DNA from: Streptomyces sp. NBC_00193
GTDB lineage: Bacteria > Actinomycetota > Actinomycetes > Streptomycetales > Streptomycetaceae
DNA: 64,000 nucleotides
Assembly (NCBI RefSeq): GCF_026342735.1
Contig: NZ_JAPEMM010000001.1
Location: 6,138,001 to 6,202,000 of the forward strand
Direction: 5' to 3'
In this document: positions 22,717 to 31,490 of the stretch, in pieces
Numbering within the stretch: the stretch's first letter is position 1
Layout of the letters: the number at the start of each line of letters is the position of its first letter
Made by a program: the position numbers and the translations under genes
Notes under the pieces: generated by a model
Database searches by the model: none
Told to the model about the DNA's origin: nothing
Seen by the model: only the letters and a program-made list of their open reading frames with translations

Positions 22717-24672
22717 TCAGTCCGCCGAGCGGGACCAGCCCGTCGCCTCGATGCGGGAGGAGTCCGCGGGGCGGTCCTCGGCGAAGAGGAGGCGGGCGGG
22801 TTCCGACACGCGCAGGACGTCCACGTAGGCGCCCCGGCCCACGTAGCGACCCTGCGCGGTGTGGCGGAAGCGGAGGTGCACCTCGCGGCCGGCCCAGGCG
22901 GCGAGCGGAGCTTCGAGTCGGTGCCAGATGCGGCCCGACCAGCCGGAGACGGAACCCTGCGGCCACTGTTCGGCGGCTCCGCCGGTGGTGCGGACGGTGG
23001 CGAAGGGGAGCGGCTCCCAGGCCTGCCCGTCGGCGGAAGCCTCCAGGTGCAGTGCTCCCGCGCCGGGCACGGTGTCCCACCACAGTGCGCAGCGCAGCCG
23101 GGCGGCTCCGGTGGCGGGGGTGAGGGGCGGGAGGGTCAGGGTGCCGGAGCCGCCGGTTTCCATGCCGGAGTACCAGGCCGGGCCGCCGTGTTTCGTGCGG
23201 ACGGGGACGGCGCGGGCGAAGCGGTTGCCGACGGCGACGCGCGGGGCGCTGCCGGCGCGCCAGGTGCGCACGGGGTGGACGGAGTTGCCCAGGAGGATCA
23301 GGAAGGAGTCCGTGGAGGGGTCCAGGACCAGGGAGGTGCCGGTGAAACCGGTGTGGCCGGCGGAGTGCGGGGTGGCCATGGCGCCCATGTACCAGTGCTG
23401 GTAGAGCTCGAAGCCCAGGCCGTGGTCGTCGCCCGGGAACGCGGTGTTGTAGTCGGTGAAGAGGAGCTCGACGGAGGCGGGGCGCAGGATGCGCTTGCCG
23501 GCGTAGACCCCGCCGTCGAGGAGGGTGCGGGCCAGGATCGCCAGGTCCCAGGCGGTGCCGAAGACCCCGGCGTGGCCGGCGACGCCGCCCAGCGCGTGTG
23601 CGTTCTCGTCGTGGACCTCGCCCCAGACGAGCCCGCGGTCCAGCCCGGACCAGGGCGGGCGCTGCACTTCGGTGGCGGCCGTGACCCGGCGCCAGGAGAG
23701 CGGTGGGTTGTAACGAGTGCGGTGCATCCCGAGCGGAGCAGTGATCTCGTCCTGGAGCAGGAGGTCCAAAGTGTGACCGGTGATCCGTTCCAAGAGCAGC
23801 TGGAGGGCGATGAGGTTCAGGTCGGAGTACCGGTAGACCGTCCCCGGGGTCTCCTGGGGCCTCACCGACCACAGCAGCCTCAACTGACCCGCCCGCGTCG
23901 GCTCCTGGTAGAAGGGGGCCCAGGACCGCAGCCCCGAGGTGTGCGTGAGGAGTTGGCGTACGGTGATCGACTCCTTGCCCCCGCCCGTGAACTCGGGCAG
24001 GTACCGGTGCACCGGAGCCTCCAGCTCCAGCCGCCCGCGCTCCATCTGCTGCACCGCCAGCAGCGAGGTGAACAGCTTCGAGAGGGAGGCCAGGTCGAAG
24101 ACCGTGTCCTCGGCCATCGCGATCCGCTGCGCGGCCGGGAACTCCCGGACCCGGTCGGTGCGGCCGTCGTAGTCGGCGTACCGCACGGCGTCGCCCATCG
24201 CCCGGTGCAGCGCCACGGTGCGGCCCCGGCCGGCGAGGACCACGGCCCCGGCGTAGTAAGGGTGTTCGGGGGAGGGGTCGAGGAAGCGCCGCGCCTCGTC
24301 CGCCACCCCTTCGAGATGCCTCTCCAACAGCCCGGCCTGGCGGGCGGACCCGTACCGCAGCCGCAGTCCCTGGAGCGCGCGCCGCTCGGCCGGCCCCCCG
24401 GCGGCCCCCGCGGACCCGGGCAGCGCGGCCTGGAGCACGAGCACGCCGCCCAGCGCCAACAGCCGCGCCCCGAGCCGCCGCCGACTGAGCCCGCGCCCGG
24501 GCCCGCCGCCGGCCTGCGCCCCGGGCCCGCCGCCGCCCTCCGCCCCCGGCCCGCTGCCGCCCCTGCCGCTGCCGCTGTCGCCCCTTCCGCTGCCGTCGTC
24601 GTACGCCGTCGGGCCGGTCGTGCCGGAGCCCTTCGTGCCACCGTCGTTCCCGGCTGCCCCTGGTGCCTTCAT
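22717..24672 (-). CDS. exported serine hydrolase (beta-lactamase/class C family) with extra C-terminal domain
   Basis: The protein is 651 aa. After a Gly/Ser-rich leader, a Tat-like signal reads GLSRRRLGARLLALGGVLVL (starting near residue 65) with Ala-rich cleavage region. The hydrolase core has the SxxK motif SLSK (nucleophile Ser196), YSDLN as the YxN-like motif and HTG in AGHTGFTG, so it is a penicillin-binding-protein/esterase fold. The last ~170 residues (LPPLTPATGAARLRCALWWD onward) look like an all-beta domain. The start is uncertain because of the long leader; ATG 24672 is the last good one. It is divergent from the nitronate monooxygenase gene across the 17-bp palindrome at 24758, and may be an exported esterase of a lipid regulon. 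Confidence 0.8.
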   Translation of the reverse strand: MKAPGAAGNDGGTKGSGTTGPTAYDDGSGRGDSGSGRGGSGPGAEGGGGPGAQAGGGPGRGLSRRRLGARLLALGGVLVLQAALPGSAGAAGGPAERRALQGLRLRYGSARQAGLLERHLEGVADEARRFLDPSPEHPYYAGAVVLAGRGRTVALHRAMGDAVRYADYDGRTDRVREFPAAQRIAMAEDTVFDLASLSKLFTSLLAVQQMERGRLELEAPVHRYLPEFTGGGKESITVRQLLTHTSGLRSWAPFYQEPTRAGQLRLLWSVRPQETPGTVYRYSDLNLIALQLLLERITGHTLDLLLQDEITAPLGMHRTRYNPPLSWRRVTAATEVQRPPWSGLDRGLVWGEVHDENAHALGGVAGHAGVFGTAWDLAILARTLLDGGVYAGKRILRPASVELLFTDYNTAFPGDDHGLGFELYQHWYMGAMATPHSAGHTGFTGTSLVLDPSTDSFLILLGNSVHPVRTWRAGSAPRVAVGNRFARAVPVRTKHGGPAWYSGMETGGSGTLTLPPLTPATGAARLRCALWWDTVPGAGALHLEASADGQAWEPLPFATVRTTGGAAEQWPQGSVSGWSGRIWHRLEAPLAAWAGREVHLRFRHTAQGRYVGRGAYVDVLRVSEPARLLFAEDRPADSSRIEATGWSRSAD

Positions 24673-24757
24673 GACCGGTCCTCCCGTCCGCCGCCGTGCC
24701 CTCCCGAGTATCTGCCCGCTCACGACGCGGGCCCCGCGGCGACCGGCCGGCAAAGAA

Positions 24758-24774
24758 TCTGACGCTGCATCAGA
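24758..24774. promoter_or_regulatory. shared 17-bp operator, copy A
   Basis: TCTGACGCTGCATCAGA (TCTGA/TCAGA half-sites) is followed by AAAA. It lies 43 nt before the nitronate monooxygenase start and 86 nt before the divergent serine hydrolase start. Close relatives stand at 39779 and 51067. It probably binds a TetR-type repressor not encoded here. Confidence 0.7.
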
Positions 24775-24817
24775 AAACCCCTTCCCTCGGAGGCCGGGCT
24801 GCGGCATCCTGCCGCCC

Positions 24818-25924
24818 ATGGAGACGGAGCTGAGCAGAAAACTGGGAATAGAGCACGCCATCTTCGGCTTCACGCCCTTCCCGGCGGTGGCCGCTGCCAT
24901 CACCCGCGCGGGCGGGTTCGGGGTGCTCGGGGCGGTCCGCTACACCGCCCCCGACGACCTGAAGCGCGACCTCGACTGGATGCAGGAGCACACCGACGGC
25001 AAGCCCTACGGGCTCGACGTGGTCATGCCCGCGAAGAAGGCAGTCGACGGCGTCAGCGAAGCCGACATCGAGGCGATGATCCCGGCCGCGCACCGGGAGT
25101 ACGTCCGCGACACCCTCGCCAAACACCACGTACCCGAACTCCCGGAGGGCGAGGCCTCCGGCTGGCGCATCACCGGCTGGATGGAACAGGTCGCCCGCAA
25201 CCAGCTCGACGTCGCCTTCGACTACCCCATCAAACTCCTGGCGAACGCCCTCGGTTCCCCGCCCGCCGACGTCATCGCGCGCGCCCACGAACACGGCGTC
25301 CTCGTCGCCGCCCTCGCCGGCAGCGCCAAGCACGCCCGCCGGCACGCCGAGGCCGGCATCGACATCGTCGTCGCCCAGGGCTACGAGGCGGGCGGACACA
25401 CCGGCGACATCGCCACCATGGTGCTGGTGCCCGAGGTGGTCGAGGCCGTCGCCCCGCTCCCGGTCCTCGCCGCCGGCGGCATCGGCAGCGGCGAGCAGAT
25501 CGCCGCCGGACTGGCCCTCGGCGCCCAGGGCGCCTGGCTCGGATCCCTCTGGCTGACCACCACCGAGGCCGACATGCACTCCCGCGCCCTCACCCAGAAG
25601 CTCCTCTCCGCCGGTTCCGGCGACACCGTCCGCTCCCGCGCACTGACCGGCAAGCCCGCCCGGCAGCTGCGCACCGAGTGGACCGACGCCTGGGACGACC
25701 CGGAGGGCCCCGGCGCACTGCCGATGCCCCTGCAGGGACTTCTCGTCGCGGAGGCCGTGTCCCGCATCCAGAAGTACGAGGTCCAGCCGCTGCTCGGCAC
25801 CCCCGTCGGGCAGATCGTCGGCCGGATGAACAGCGAGCGCAGCGTGCAGGCCGTCTTCGACGACCTCACCAGCGGCTTCGAGCGCGCCATCGACCGCATC
25901 AACCGCATCGCCGGCCGGGCCTGA
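24818..25924 (+). CDS. nitronate monooxygenase (2-nitropropane dioxygenase family)
   Basis: The protein is 368 aa, an FMN-dependent TIM-barrel enzyme. Seen are FTPFPAVAAAITRAGGFGVLG at the N-terminus, VAQGYEAGGHTGDIATM (catalytic His region), and LAAGGIGSGEQIAAGLALGA for FMN phosphate. The family oxidises alkyl nitronates; some actinobacterial members sit in lipid or steroid gene sets with other roles (enoyl reduction has been suggested). The ATG at 24818 matches the family N-terminus (METELSRKLGIEHAIFG); a longer frame to 24620 crosses the operator. It starts an operon with the acyl-CoA synthetase 20 nt downstream. Confidence 0.9.
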   Translation: METELSRKLGIEHAIFGFTPFPAVAAAITRAGGFGVLGAVRYTAPDDLKRDLDWMQEHTDGKPYGLDVVMPAKKAVDGVSEADIEAMIPAAHREYVRDTLAKHHVPELPEGEASGWRITGWMEQVARNQLDVAFDYPIKLLANALGSPPADVIARAHEHGVLVAALAGSAKHARRHAEAGIDIVVAQGYEAGGHTGDIATMVLVPEVVEAVAPLPVLAAGGIGSGEQIAAGLALGAQGAWLGSLWLTTTEADMHSRALTQKLLSAGSGDTVRSRALTGKPARQLRTEWTDAWDDPEGPGALPMPLQGLLVAEAVSRIQKYEVQPLLGTPVGQIVGRMNSERSVQAVFDDLTSGFERAIDRINRIAGRA

Positions 25925-25944
25925 GGAACTGAGGAGTGGACACG

Positions 25945-27498
25945 ATGACCGACACACCCCCCAACGGCTTCTGGGCCCAGGCCGTCGCCGACCCCGAGCG
26001 CACCGTCCTCATCACCCCCGAGGGCGAGACCTGGTCCGCGGCCCGGCTGCACGCCGACGTCAACCGCCTCGTCCACGGCCTGCGCGCCGCCGGACTGGAG
26101 AAGGGCGACGTCTTCGCGGTCGTCCTGCCCAACAGCGTCGAGTTCTTCACCGCCTACCTCGCCGCCTCCCAGGCCGGCTTCTACCTCGTCCCGGTCAATC
26201 ACCACCTCGTCGGCCCCGAGATCGCCTGGATCGTCTCCGACTCCGGCGCCAAGGTCCTCATCGCCCACGAGCGGTTCGCCGACGCCGCCACCGCCGCGGC
26301 CGACGAGGCGGGCCTGCCCGCGAGCCAGCGGTACGCGGTCGGAGCCGTCGCGGGCTTCCGCTCGTACGGCGAACTGCTCGACGGGCAGCCGGACACCGCC
26401 CCCGCCGACCGCACGCTCGGCTGGGTCATGAACTACACCTCCGGCACCACCGGCCGGCCGCGCGGCATCCGCCGCCCGCTGCCGGGCAAGCTCCCGGAGG
26501 AGACGTACCTCGGCGGCTTCCTCGGCATCTTCAGCATCCGCGCCTTCGACGACAACGTCCACCTGGTGTGCTCGCCGCTCTACCACACGGCCGTCCTGCA
26601 GTTCGCCGCCGCGGCCCTGCACATCGGGCACCCGCTGGTCCTGATGGACAAGTGGACCGCCGAGGAGATGCTGCGCCTGATCGACGCGCACGCCTGCACG
26701 CACACCCACATGGTCCCGACCCAGTTCCACCGGCTCCTCGCGCTCCCGCAGGAGACGAAGGACGCGTACGACGTCACCTCCATGCGGCACGCCATCCACG
26801 GCGCCGCGCCCTGCCCCGACCACGTGAAGCGGGCGATGATCGAGTGGTGGGGCAGTTGCGTGGAGGAGTACTACGCGGCGAGCGAGGGCGGTGGCGCCTT
26901 CGCGACGGCCGAGGACTGGCTGAAGAAGCCCGGGACCGTCGGCAAGGCCTGGCCGATCAGCGAACTCGCCATCTTCGACGACGACGGCAACCGGCTGCCG
27001 CCCGGTGAACTGGGCACCGTCTACATGCAGATGAAGACCGGCGGCTTCAGCTACCACAAGGACGAGGGCAAGACGAAGAAGAACCGCATCGGCGACTTCT
27101 TCACCGTCGGCGACCTCGGACTGATGGACGAGGAGGGCTACCTCTTCCTCCGCGACCGCAAGATCGACATGATCATCTCGGGCGGGGTGAACATCTACCC
27201 GGCCGAGATCGAATCCGCGCTGCTCACCCATCCGGCGGTCGCGGACGCCGCCGCCTTCGGCATCCCGCACCCCTCCTGGGGCGAGGAGGTCAAGGCGGTC
27301 ATCGAACCGGCCGAGGGCTTCGCGGCGAGCGACGCGCTGGCGGCGGAGATCCTGAACCACTGCGAGCGGCAACTGGCCGGGTACAAGCGGCCCAAGACCG
27401 TGGACTTCATCGAGACGATGCCGCGCGACCCCAACGGCAAGCTGTACAAGCGCCGGCTGCGCGAGCCGTACTGGGAGGGCCACGAGCGCGCGATGTGA
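25945..27498 (+). CDS. acyl-CoA synthetase (AMP-forming, FadD type)
   Basis: The protein is 517 aa. ANL-superfamily motifs are MNYTSGTTGRPRGIRR (P-loop-like A3), YYAASEGGGAF (A5), GDLGLMDEEGYLFLRDRKID (A7-A8) and the GGVNIYPAEIE hinge. The C-terminal NGKLYKRRLRE carries the adenylating Lys. It activates a carboxylic acid to an acyl-CoA with ATP. The family resembles the steroid-side-chain or medium-chain FadD enzymes more than long-chain ones, but specificity is inference. The ATG at 25945 follows GAGGAG; it is the second gene of the nitronate monooxygenase operon, under palindrome A. A hairpin follows 5 nt after the stop. Confidence 0.92.
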   Translation: MTDTPPNGFWAQAVADPERTVLITPEGETWSAARLHADVNRLVHGLRAAGLEKGDVFAVVLPNSVEFFTAYLAASQAGFYLVPVNHHLVGPEIAWIVSDSGAKVLIAHERFADAATAAADEAGLPASQRYAVGAVAGFRSYGELLDGQPDTAPADRTLGWVMNYTSGTTGRPRGIRRPLPGKLPEETYLGGFLGIFSIRAFDDNVHLVCSPLYHTAVLQFAAAALHIGHPLVLMDKWTAEEMLRLIDAHACTHTHMVPTQFHRLLALPQETKDAYDVTSMRHAIHGAAPCPDHVKRAMIEWWGSCVEEYYAASEGGGAFATAEDWLKKPGTVGKAWPISELAIFDDDGNRLPPGELGTVYMQMKTGGFSYHKDEGKTKKNRIGDFFTVGDLGLMDEEGYLFLRDRKIDMIISGGVNIYPAEIESALLTHPAVADAAAFGIPHPSWGEEVKAVIEPAEGFAASDALAAEILNHCERQLAGYKRPKTVDFIETMPRDPNGKLYKRRLREPYWEGHERAM

Positions 27499-27503
27499 GG
27501 ACC

Positions 27504-27527
27504 GGGCCGGCCTTGCGGGGCCGGCCC
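27504..27527. terminator. terminator of the NMO/acyl-CoA synthetase operon
   Basis: GGGCCGGCC and GGCCGGCCC form a perfect 9-bp stem with a 6-nt loop, 5 nt after the stop codon. There is no T-tract, as is common in Streptomyces. Confidence 0.65.
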
Positions 27528-27634
27528 GCCCCGGCCGTCCGCCACGCCCGGAGTTTCGTGAGAAGTGCCACGTCAGGGGCGTGAGGGCGGCTGTTGCACC
27601 GCACAAGCGCAACAGTTCTGGCAAGTTGGCTGAT

Positions 27635-28774
27635 ATGAGTACGGCAACGCACAGATCACCCCTGACCGACTGGACCGTCGTGGTCCCCGTGGTGGCGCTC
27701 GTCGCGCTCGTCTTCAGCTGGGGACGCGACCTGCCCACGCTCGCCGTGGCCCTGGTGGCGCTCTGCCTGGCCGGTGCGGTGCTGGCGGCCGTCCACCACG
27801 CCGAGGTCGTCGCGCACCGGGTCGGCGAACCCTTCGGCTCGCTCGTCCTCGCCGTCGCGGTCACCGTCATCGAAGTGGCCCTCATCGTCACCCTGCTGGC
27901 CGACGGCGGGGACAAGACCTCCTCCCTCGCCCGCGACACCGTCTTCGCCGCCGTCATGATCACGTGCAACGGCATCGTCGGCCTGTCCCTGCTCGTCGGG
28001 GCCCTGCGCAACCGCGTCGCCGTCTTCAACGCCGAGGGTTCGGGCGCGGCCCTGGCCACCGTCGCCACGCTCGCCGTGCTCAGCCTCGTGCTCCCCACCT
28101 TCACCACCTCCAAGCCCGGCCCCGAGTTCTCCACGGCCCAGCTCGCCTTCGCCGCCACCGCCTCGCTCGCCCTCTACGGCCTGTTCGTCGCCGTCCAGAC
28201 GGTCCGCCACCGCGACTACTTCCTGCCCGTCGACACCAAGCGGATCCGCAAGGAGGCCGCGCAGGCGGCCGCCGCCGCGGCCACCGGCGAAGACGACGAG
28301 CACGCCGAACCGCCCACCGCCCGCGCCGCCCTGATCAGCCTCGGGCTGCTGCTCGTCGCCCTCGTCGCCGTCGTCGGAAACGCCAAGGCGGTCTCCCCGA
28401 CCATCGAACGCGGAGTCGCGGACCTCGGCCTGCCCTACGCCGTGGTCGGTGTGATCATCGCCCTGCTCGTGCTGGCGCCCGAGACCCTGGCCGCCGTCCG
28501 CGCCGCCCGCCGCGACCGGGTGCAGACCAGCCTCAACCTCGCCTACGGCTCCGCCATCGCCAGCATCGGCCTGACCATCCCGGCCATCGCCCTCGCCTCC
28601 GTATGGCTCTCCGGCCCCCTGCTGCTCGGGCTCGAACCGCTGCACATGGTGCTGCTCGCCCTGACCATCGTCGTCAGCGCCCTCACCATCGTCCCGGGCC
28701 GTGCCACCCTGCTGCAGGGCGGCGTACACCTCGTGCTGCTGGCCGCCTACCTCTTCCTCGCCGTCAGTCCCTGA
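27635..28774 (+). CDS. Ca2+/H+ antiporter (ChaA-type cation/proton exchanger)
   Basis: The protein is 379 aa with about eleven hydrophobic segments, in the CaCA superfamily. Both family repeats are visible: FGSLVLAVAVTVIEVALIVT with its acidic EVA in the N-half, and VVGVIIALLVLAPETLAAVR with APET in the C-half. An acidic loop with EDDEHAEPP separates the halves. It should export Ca2+ (or Na+/K+ at high pH) in exchange for protons. The ATG at 27635 follows a weak ribosome site. It has its own promoter region after a terminator, ends in a convergent hairpin, and is unrelated in function to the lipid genes around it. Confidence 0.85.
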   Translation: MSTATHRSPLTDWTVVVPVVALVALVFSWGRDLPTLAVALVALCLAGAVLAAVHHAEVVAHRVGEPFGSLVLAVAVTVIEVALIVTLLADGGDKTSSLARDTVFAAVMITCNGIVGLSLLVGALRNRVAVFNAEGSGAALATVATLAVLSLVLPTFTTSKPGPEFSTAQLAFAATASLALYGLFVAVQTVRHRDYFLPVDTKRIRKEAAQAAAAAATGEDDEHAEPPTARAALISLGLLLVALVAVVGNAKAVSPTIERGVADLGLPYAVVGVIIALLVLAPETLAAVRAARRDRVQTSLNLAYGSAIASIGLTIPAIALASVWLSGPLLLGLEPLHMVLLALTIVVSALTIVPGRATLLQGGVHLVLLAAYLFLAVSP

Positions 28775-28789
28775 GCGCGCCGCGACCCC

Positions 28790-28831
28790 GTACGGCCGGC
28801 CACCGCCCCTGCGGGCAGCGGCCGGCCGTAC
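28790..28831. terminator. bidirectional terminator between converging genes
   Basis: GTACGGCCGGCC and GGCCGGCCGTAC form a perfect 12-bp stem, and the 18-nt loop has further pairing. It lies between the antiporter stop and the stop of the penicillin acylase gene on the other strand. Confidence 0.75.
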
Positions 28832-28843
28832 GCGCGTCCGAGC

Positions 28844-31300
28844 TCAGCGCCGCTCGCGCGGCCAGACCACCTTCAGCCGCGGCGAGGTGAGGATGTCCCG
28901 CTCGCAGAACCGTGCCTTCACCCAGCGCTCCCCGGAGAAGAGCCGGGTCTGGTCGGCGGAGTGCGGGGAATTCGGGTTCGAGGACTGGCTGTACGTCAGC
29001 AGCGTGCGCGCGACCGGGCAGCGGCCGCCGTCCCAGCCGACCGCCTGGATGTGGCTGGAGCCGTGCGCGACCTCCGGGTAGCCCCCACCCGCCGTGTTCC
29101 ACGGAGCCTCGATCTTGTTCCAGACGCCCAGGGCCTCCGTTCCGCCGCCCACCGGCAGCTTCTGCCCGCCGCGCACCACGAACTGGTGCTCCCCGAGCGG
29201 GGCGTCCGGAGCGATGCCCGCCGCCCTCAGCTCCGTGACCGTGTCCGCGAGGGCCCGTCCGATCCCGGGCGCCGCCCGGTTGAGCGTGCGGGGCGTCCGT
29301 ACCGGATCGGCCGCGTCGAAGGGCACCAGCCACAGGTCCTTGGCCGCCGTGCCCGCGGTCAGCTTCCGCCAGAACCGGTCGAACAGCAGCGCGCCGCGGC
29401 TCGTGCTGTCGGCCTTGCGGTCCCAGGCCGCCAGCACCCCGCAGGCCGCCGACACGTCCACGGCGGCGCCGTCGCTGCCCGTGGCAGTCCCGCCCGGCAG
29501 GGCCGCGCAGGCCCCCGCCGCGTCGGCCGCCGCCAGATCACCGGCCGGGACCCGGTTCGCGAACTGCTGCTCCTGCAGGTCCGCCACCCTCAGCCCGCCC
29601 CGGCCGGCCATCGCGGAGACGTCCTCCAGGGCGCCCCGGGTCCGCAGCGAGCGCGGAGTTCCGACCGTGCCCCAGATCCGCTCGTAGCCGGTGAGCGGCT
29701 GCTCCGCGTTGGCCAGCCAGGCGCTGTCGTTGGAGTTCTCGGCGTACGCGGCGTCGCGCAGCGTCGGCGCCCTGCCCGGGCCGAAGATCCCGGGCTGGAC
29801 CGCGTCCGGATCGGAGCCGGGCGCGCAGTCACCGCGCGAACCGTCCAGCACCGCCAGCCCCGAGGAGGGGTACGTGGCCCTGCCCAGCGGGGTCGAGCAG
29901 CGCGCGGCGAGCTCGTCCGTGATCCGGGGGAGCACCTGGGACTGGGTGAAGAGGGTGCCGCCCGCCGAGTCGGCGGCCACCGTGTTGACCCAGGGCAGGC
30001 CCTGGGTGCGCCGCAGGGCGTCCTGCACGCCGGCGACCGAGCGGGCCCTGCCCATGGCCAGGGCCGTGTCGGAGCCGCGCAGGTTCACGGCGTTGGGGTC
30101 GGCCAGTGCGTAGGCGGTGGTCGTGGTCCAGGGCAGCGGGAGGCCGCCGCCGAGGCCCGACAGGACGGGACCGTACCGGGTCCACCACTGGGTCCGGGTG
30201 ACCGGGGCGCCGCCCGCGACCTGGACGCTGACGGTGCGCGTGGTCATCTTCTCCGGCTTGCCGTCCACCAGATAGGCGGTCGGGTCGGCCGGGTCGAGGG
30301 CCAGTTGGTGCAGGTTGACGGGGGTGCCGGTGGCCACGGTGTGGCTCCAGGCGACCTTCTCGTTGAAGCCGATGTTCACCACGGTGGTGCCGAGCAGCGA
30401 GCCGCCCGAGACGTTCAGCTCGCCGGGGATGGTCTGCTGCGACTGCCAGAACCGGCGGCCCCCCTGCCACGGATAGTGCGGGTTGCCGAGGAGCAGGCCC
30501 GACCCGTTCGCGGTGGTGGAGCCGGCGAAGGCCACCGCGTTGGAGCCCATGTCGTAGCGGGCGGTGTCGAAGAACGCGCGGGCCGCCTCCGCGGCGGCCG
30601 CGGGATCGATGCCGGCTGTGTCGTCGGCGGCCGCGGCGGCCGGGGCGGCCGCCGTGCCCGGGGGGCGCGCCGAGGTGATGCCGTCGACGGCGCGACCCTG
30701 GCCGCCGAGGACCGAGACGGCCAGGCCGCGGGCGGCGACGTCGGTGGCGGTGACCGGGCGCACCCACCCGGCGCCCTTGCAGGCCGGGTCGGTGATCTCG
30801 TTCTGCGCCAGCCAGGCGTTGTAGCCGGCGGCCCAGCCCCGCATCAGCTCCTTGACCTCCTTGCCCGGCCCGGCCGGCGCGGACACGGCCAGCAGCTTCT
30901 CCACGGTGCCGGAGTCGCGCACGCCCTTGAAGAACAGGTCGCTGGAGAGGTTCCCGGAGGCGGAGGAGAGCGAACCGTCGGGCACGGCCTCCGCGCCGAA
31001 CCACCGCGAACGCTCCCCGGAGACGGTCAGGAACCCGTCGGCGAGCACGCACACCTGGTCGGCGGCCTGCGCCCACCCGGTGCCGAATCCGAGGTGGGCG
31101 TAGTCCCGGGCCAGGATGTGCGGGATCCCGTTCTCGGTGTACCGGATGACGGCGGACAGGCCGCCGCCGGACGGGCCGGAGCCCTGGTCCGAGGCGGCGG
31201 CCTCGGGTATCGCAGAGGCGGCGGCCAGCAGTGCGGTGCCGGTGAGGGCGAGACGGCGGAGGAGCGGGCGGGCGCGACGGCGTCCGTGGAGAAGGCGCAA
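28844..31300 (-). CDS. penicillin acylase family protein (Ntn-hydrolase, exported)
   Basis: The protein is 818 aa, matching the usual ~800 aa precursor cut into two subunits. The signal peptide is GRRRARPLLRRLALTGTALL with an AEAAAS-like end. The new N-terminus after autocleavage would be Ser253 in MGSNAVAFAG, followed by GSGLLLGNPHYPW, a diagnostic family stretch. Members cleave amide bonds of penicillins, N-acyl-homoserine lactones, or N-acyl amino acids/lipopeptides. The start is TTG at 31300 behind GGGAGGT on the coding strand; a frame reaching 31372 is unsupported. It is divergent from an acyl-CoA synthetase gene that could use released fatty acids. Confidence 0.9.
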   Translation of the reverse strand: MRLLHGRRRARPLLRRLALTGTALLAAASAIPEAAASDQGSGPSGGGLSAVIRYTENGIPHILARDYAHLGFGTGWAQAADQVCVLADGFLTVSGERSRWFGAEAVPDGSLSSASGNLSSDLFFKGVRDSGTVEKLLAVSAPAGPGKEVKELMRGWAAGYNAWLAQNEITDPACKGAGWVRPVTATDVAARGLAVSVLGGQGRAVDGITSARPPGTAAAPAAAAADDTAGIDPAAAAEAARAFFDTARYDMGSNAVAFAGSTTANGSGLLLGNPHYPWQGGRRFWQSQQTIPGELNVSGGSLLGTTVVNIGFNEKVAWSHTVATGTPVNLHQLALDPADPTAYLVDGKPEKMTTRTVSVQVAGGAPVTRTQWWTRYGPVLSGLGGGLPLPWTTTTAYALADPNAVNLRGSDTALAMGRARSVAGVQDALRRTQGLPWVNTVAADSAGGTLFTQSQVLPRITDELAARCSTPLGRATYPSSGLAVLDGSRGDCAPGSDPDAVQPGIFGPGRAPTLRDAAYAENSNDSAWLANAEQPLTGYERIWGTVGTPRSLRTRGALEDVSAMAGRGGLRVADLQEQQFANRVPAGDLAAADAAGACAALPGGTATGSDGAAVDVSAACGVLAAWDRKADSTSRGALLFDRFWRKLTAGTAAKDLWLVPFDAADPVRTPRTLNRAAPGIGRALADTVTELRAAGIAPDAPLGEHQFVVRGGQKLPVGGGTEALGVWNKIEAPWNTAGGGYPEVAHGSSHIQAVGWDGGRCPVARTLLTYSQSSNPNSPHSADQTRLFSGERWVKARFCERDILTSPRLKVVWPRERR

Positions 31301-31323
31301 CGTACCTCCCAAGTAGCCTGCGG

Positions 31324-31341
31324 ACGGGCGCGATCGCCCGT
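31324..31341. promoter_or_regulatory. perfect 18-bp palindrome upstream of the penicillin acylase gene
   Basis: ACGGGCGCGATCGCCCGT is a perfect inverted repeat 24 nt ahead of the TTG start. It could be an operator or a 5' mRNA hairpin. Confidence 0.4.
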
Positions 31342-31384
31342 GCGGACGGGTGGTGCTGGTGTGCCCCCACACTCATGCAGGCCA

Positions 31385-31401
31385 CCTGACGTCGTGTCAA
31401 C
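31385..31401. promoter_or_regulatory. degenerate relative of the 17-bp operator family
   Basis: CCTGACGTCGTGTCAAC keeps the inner 13 bp TGAC-N5-GTCA of the palindrome at 39779 but not the outer TC/GA pairs or the A-tract. It sits between the divergent penicillin acylase and acyl-CoA synthetase starts, a position like that of the better copies. It may be chance. Confidence 0.35.
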
Positions 31402-31490
31402 ATGCCGTTTGGTATCCCGGCGTGTTCCGGCCCGGCATCCGCGGCGCCCGGGTCATTGACCTCGCCGTCCGCGCAGACGAAGATCCCGCC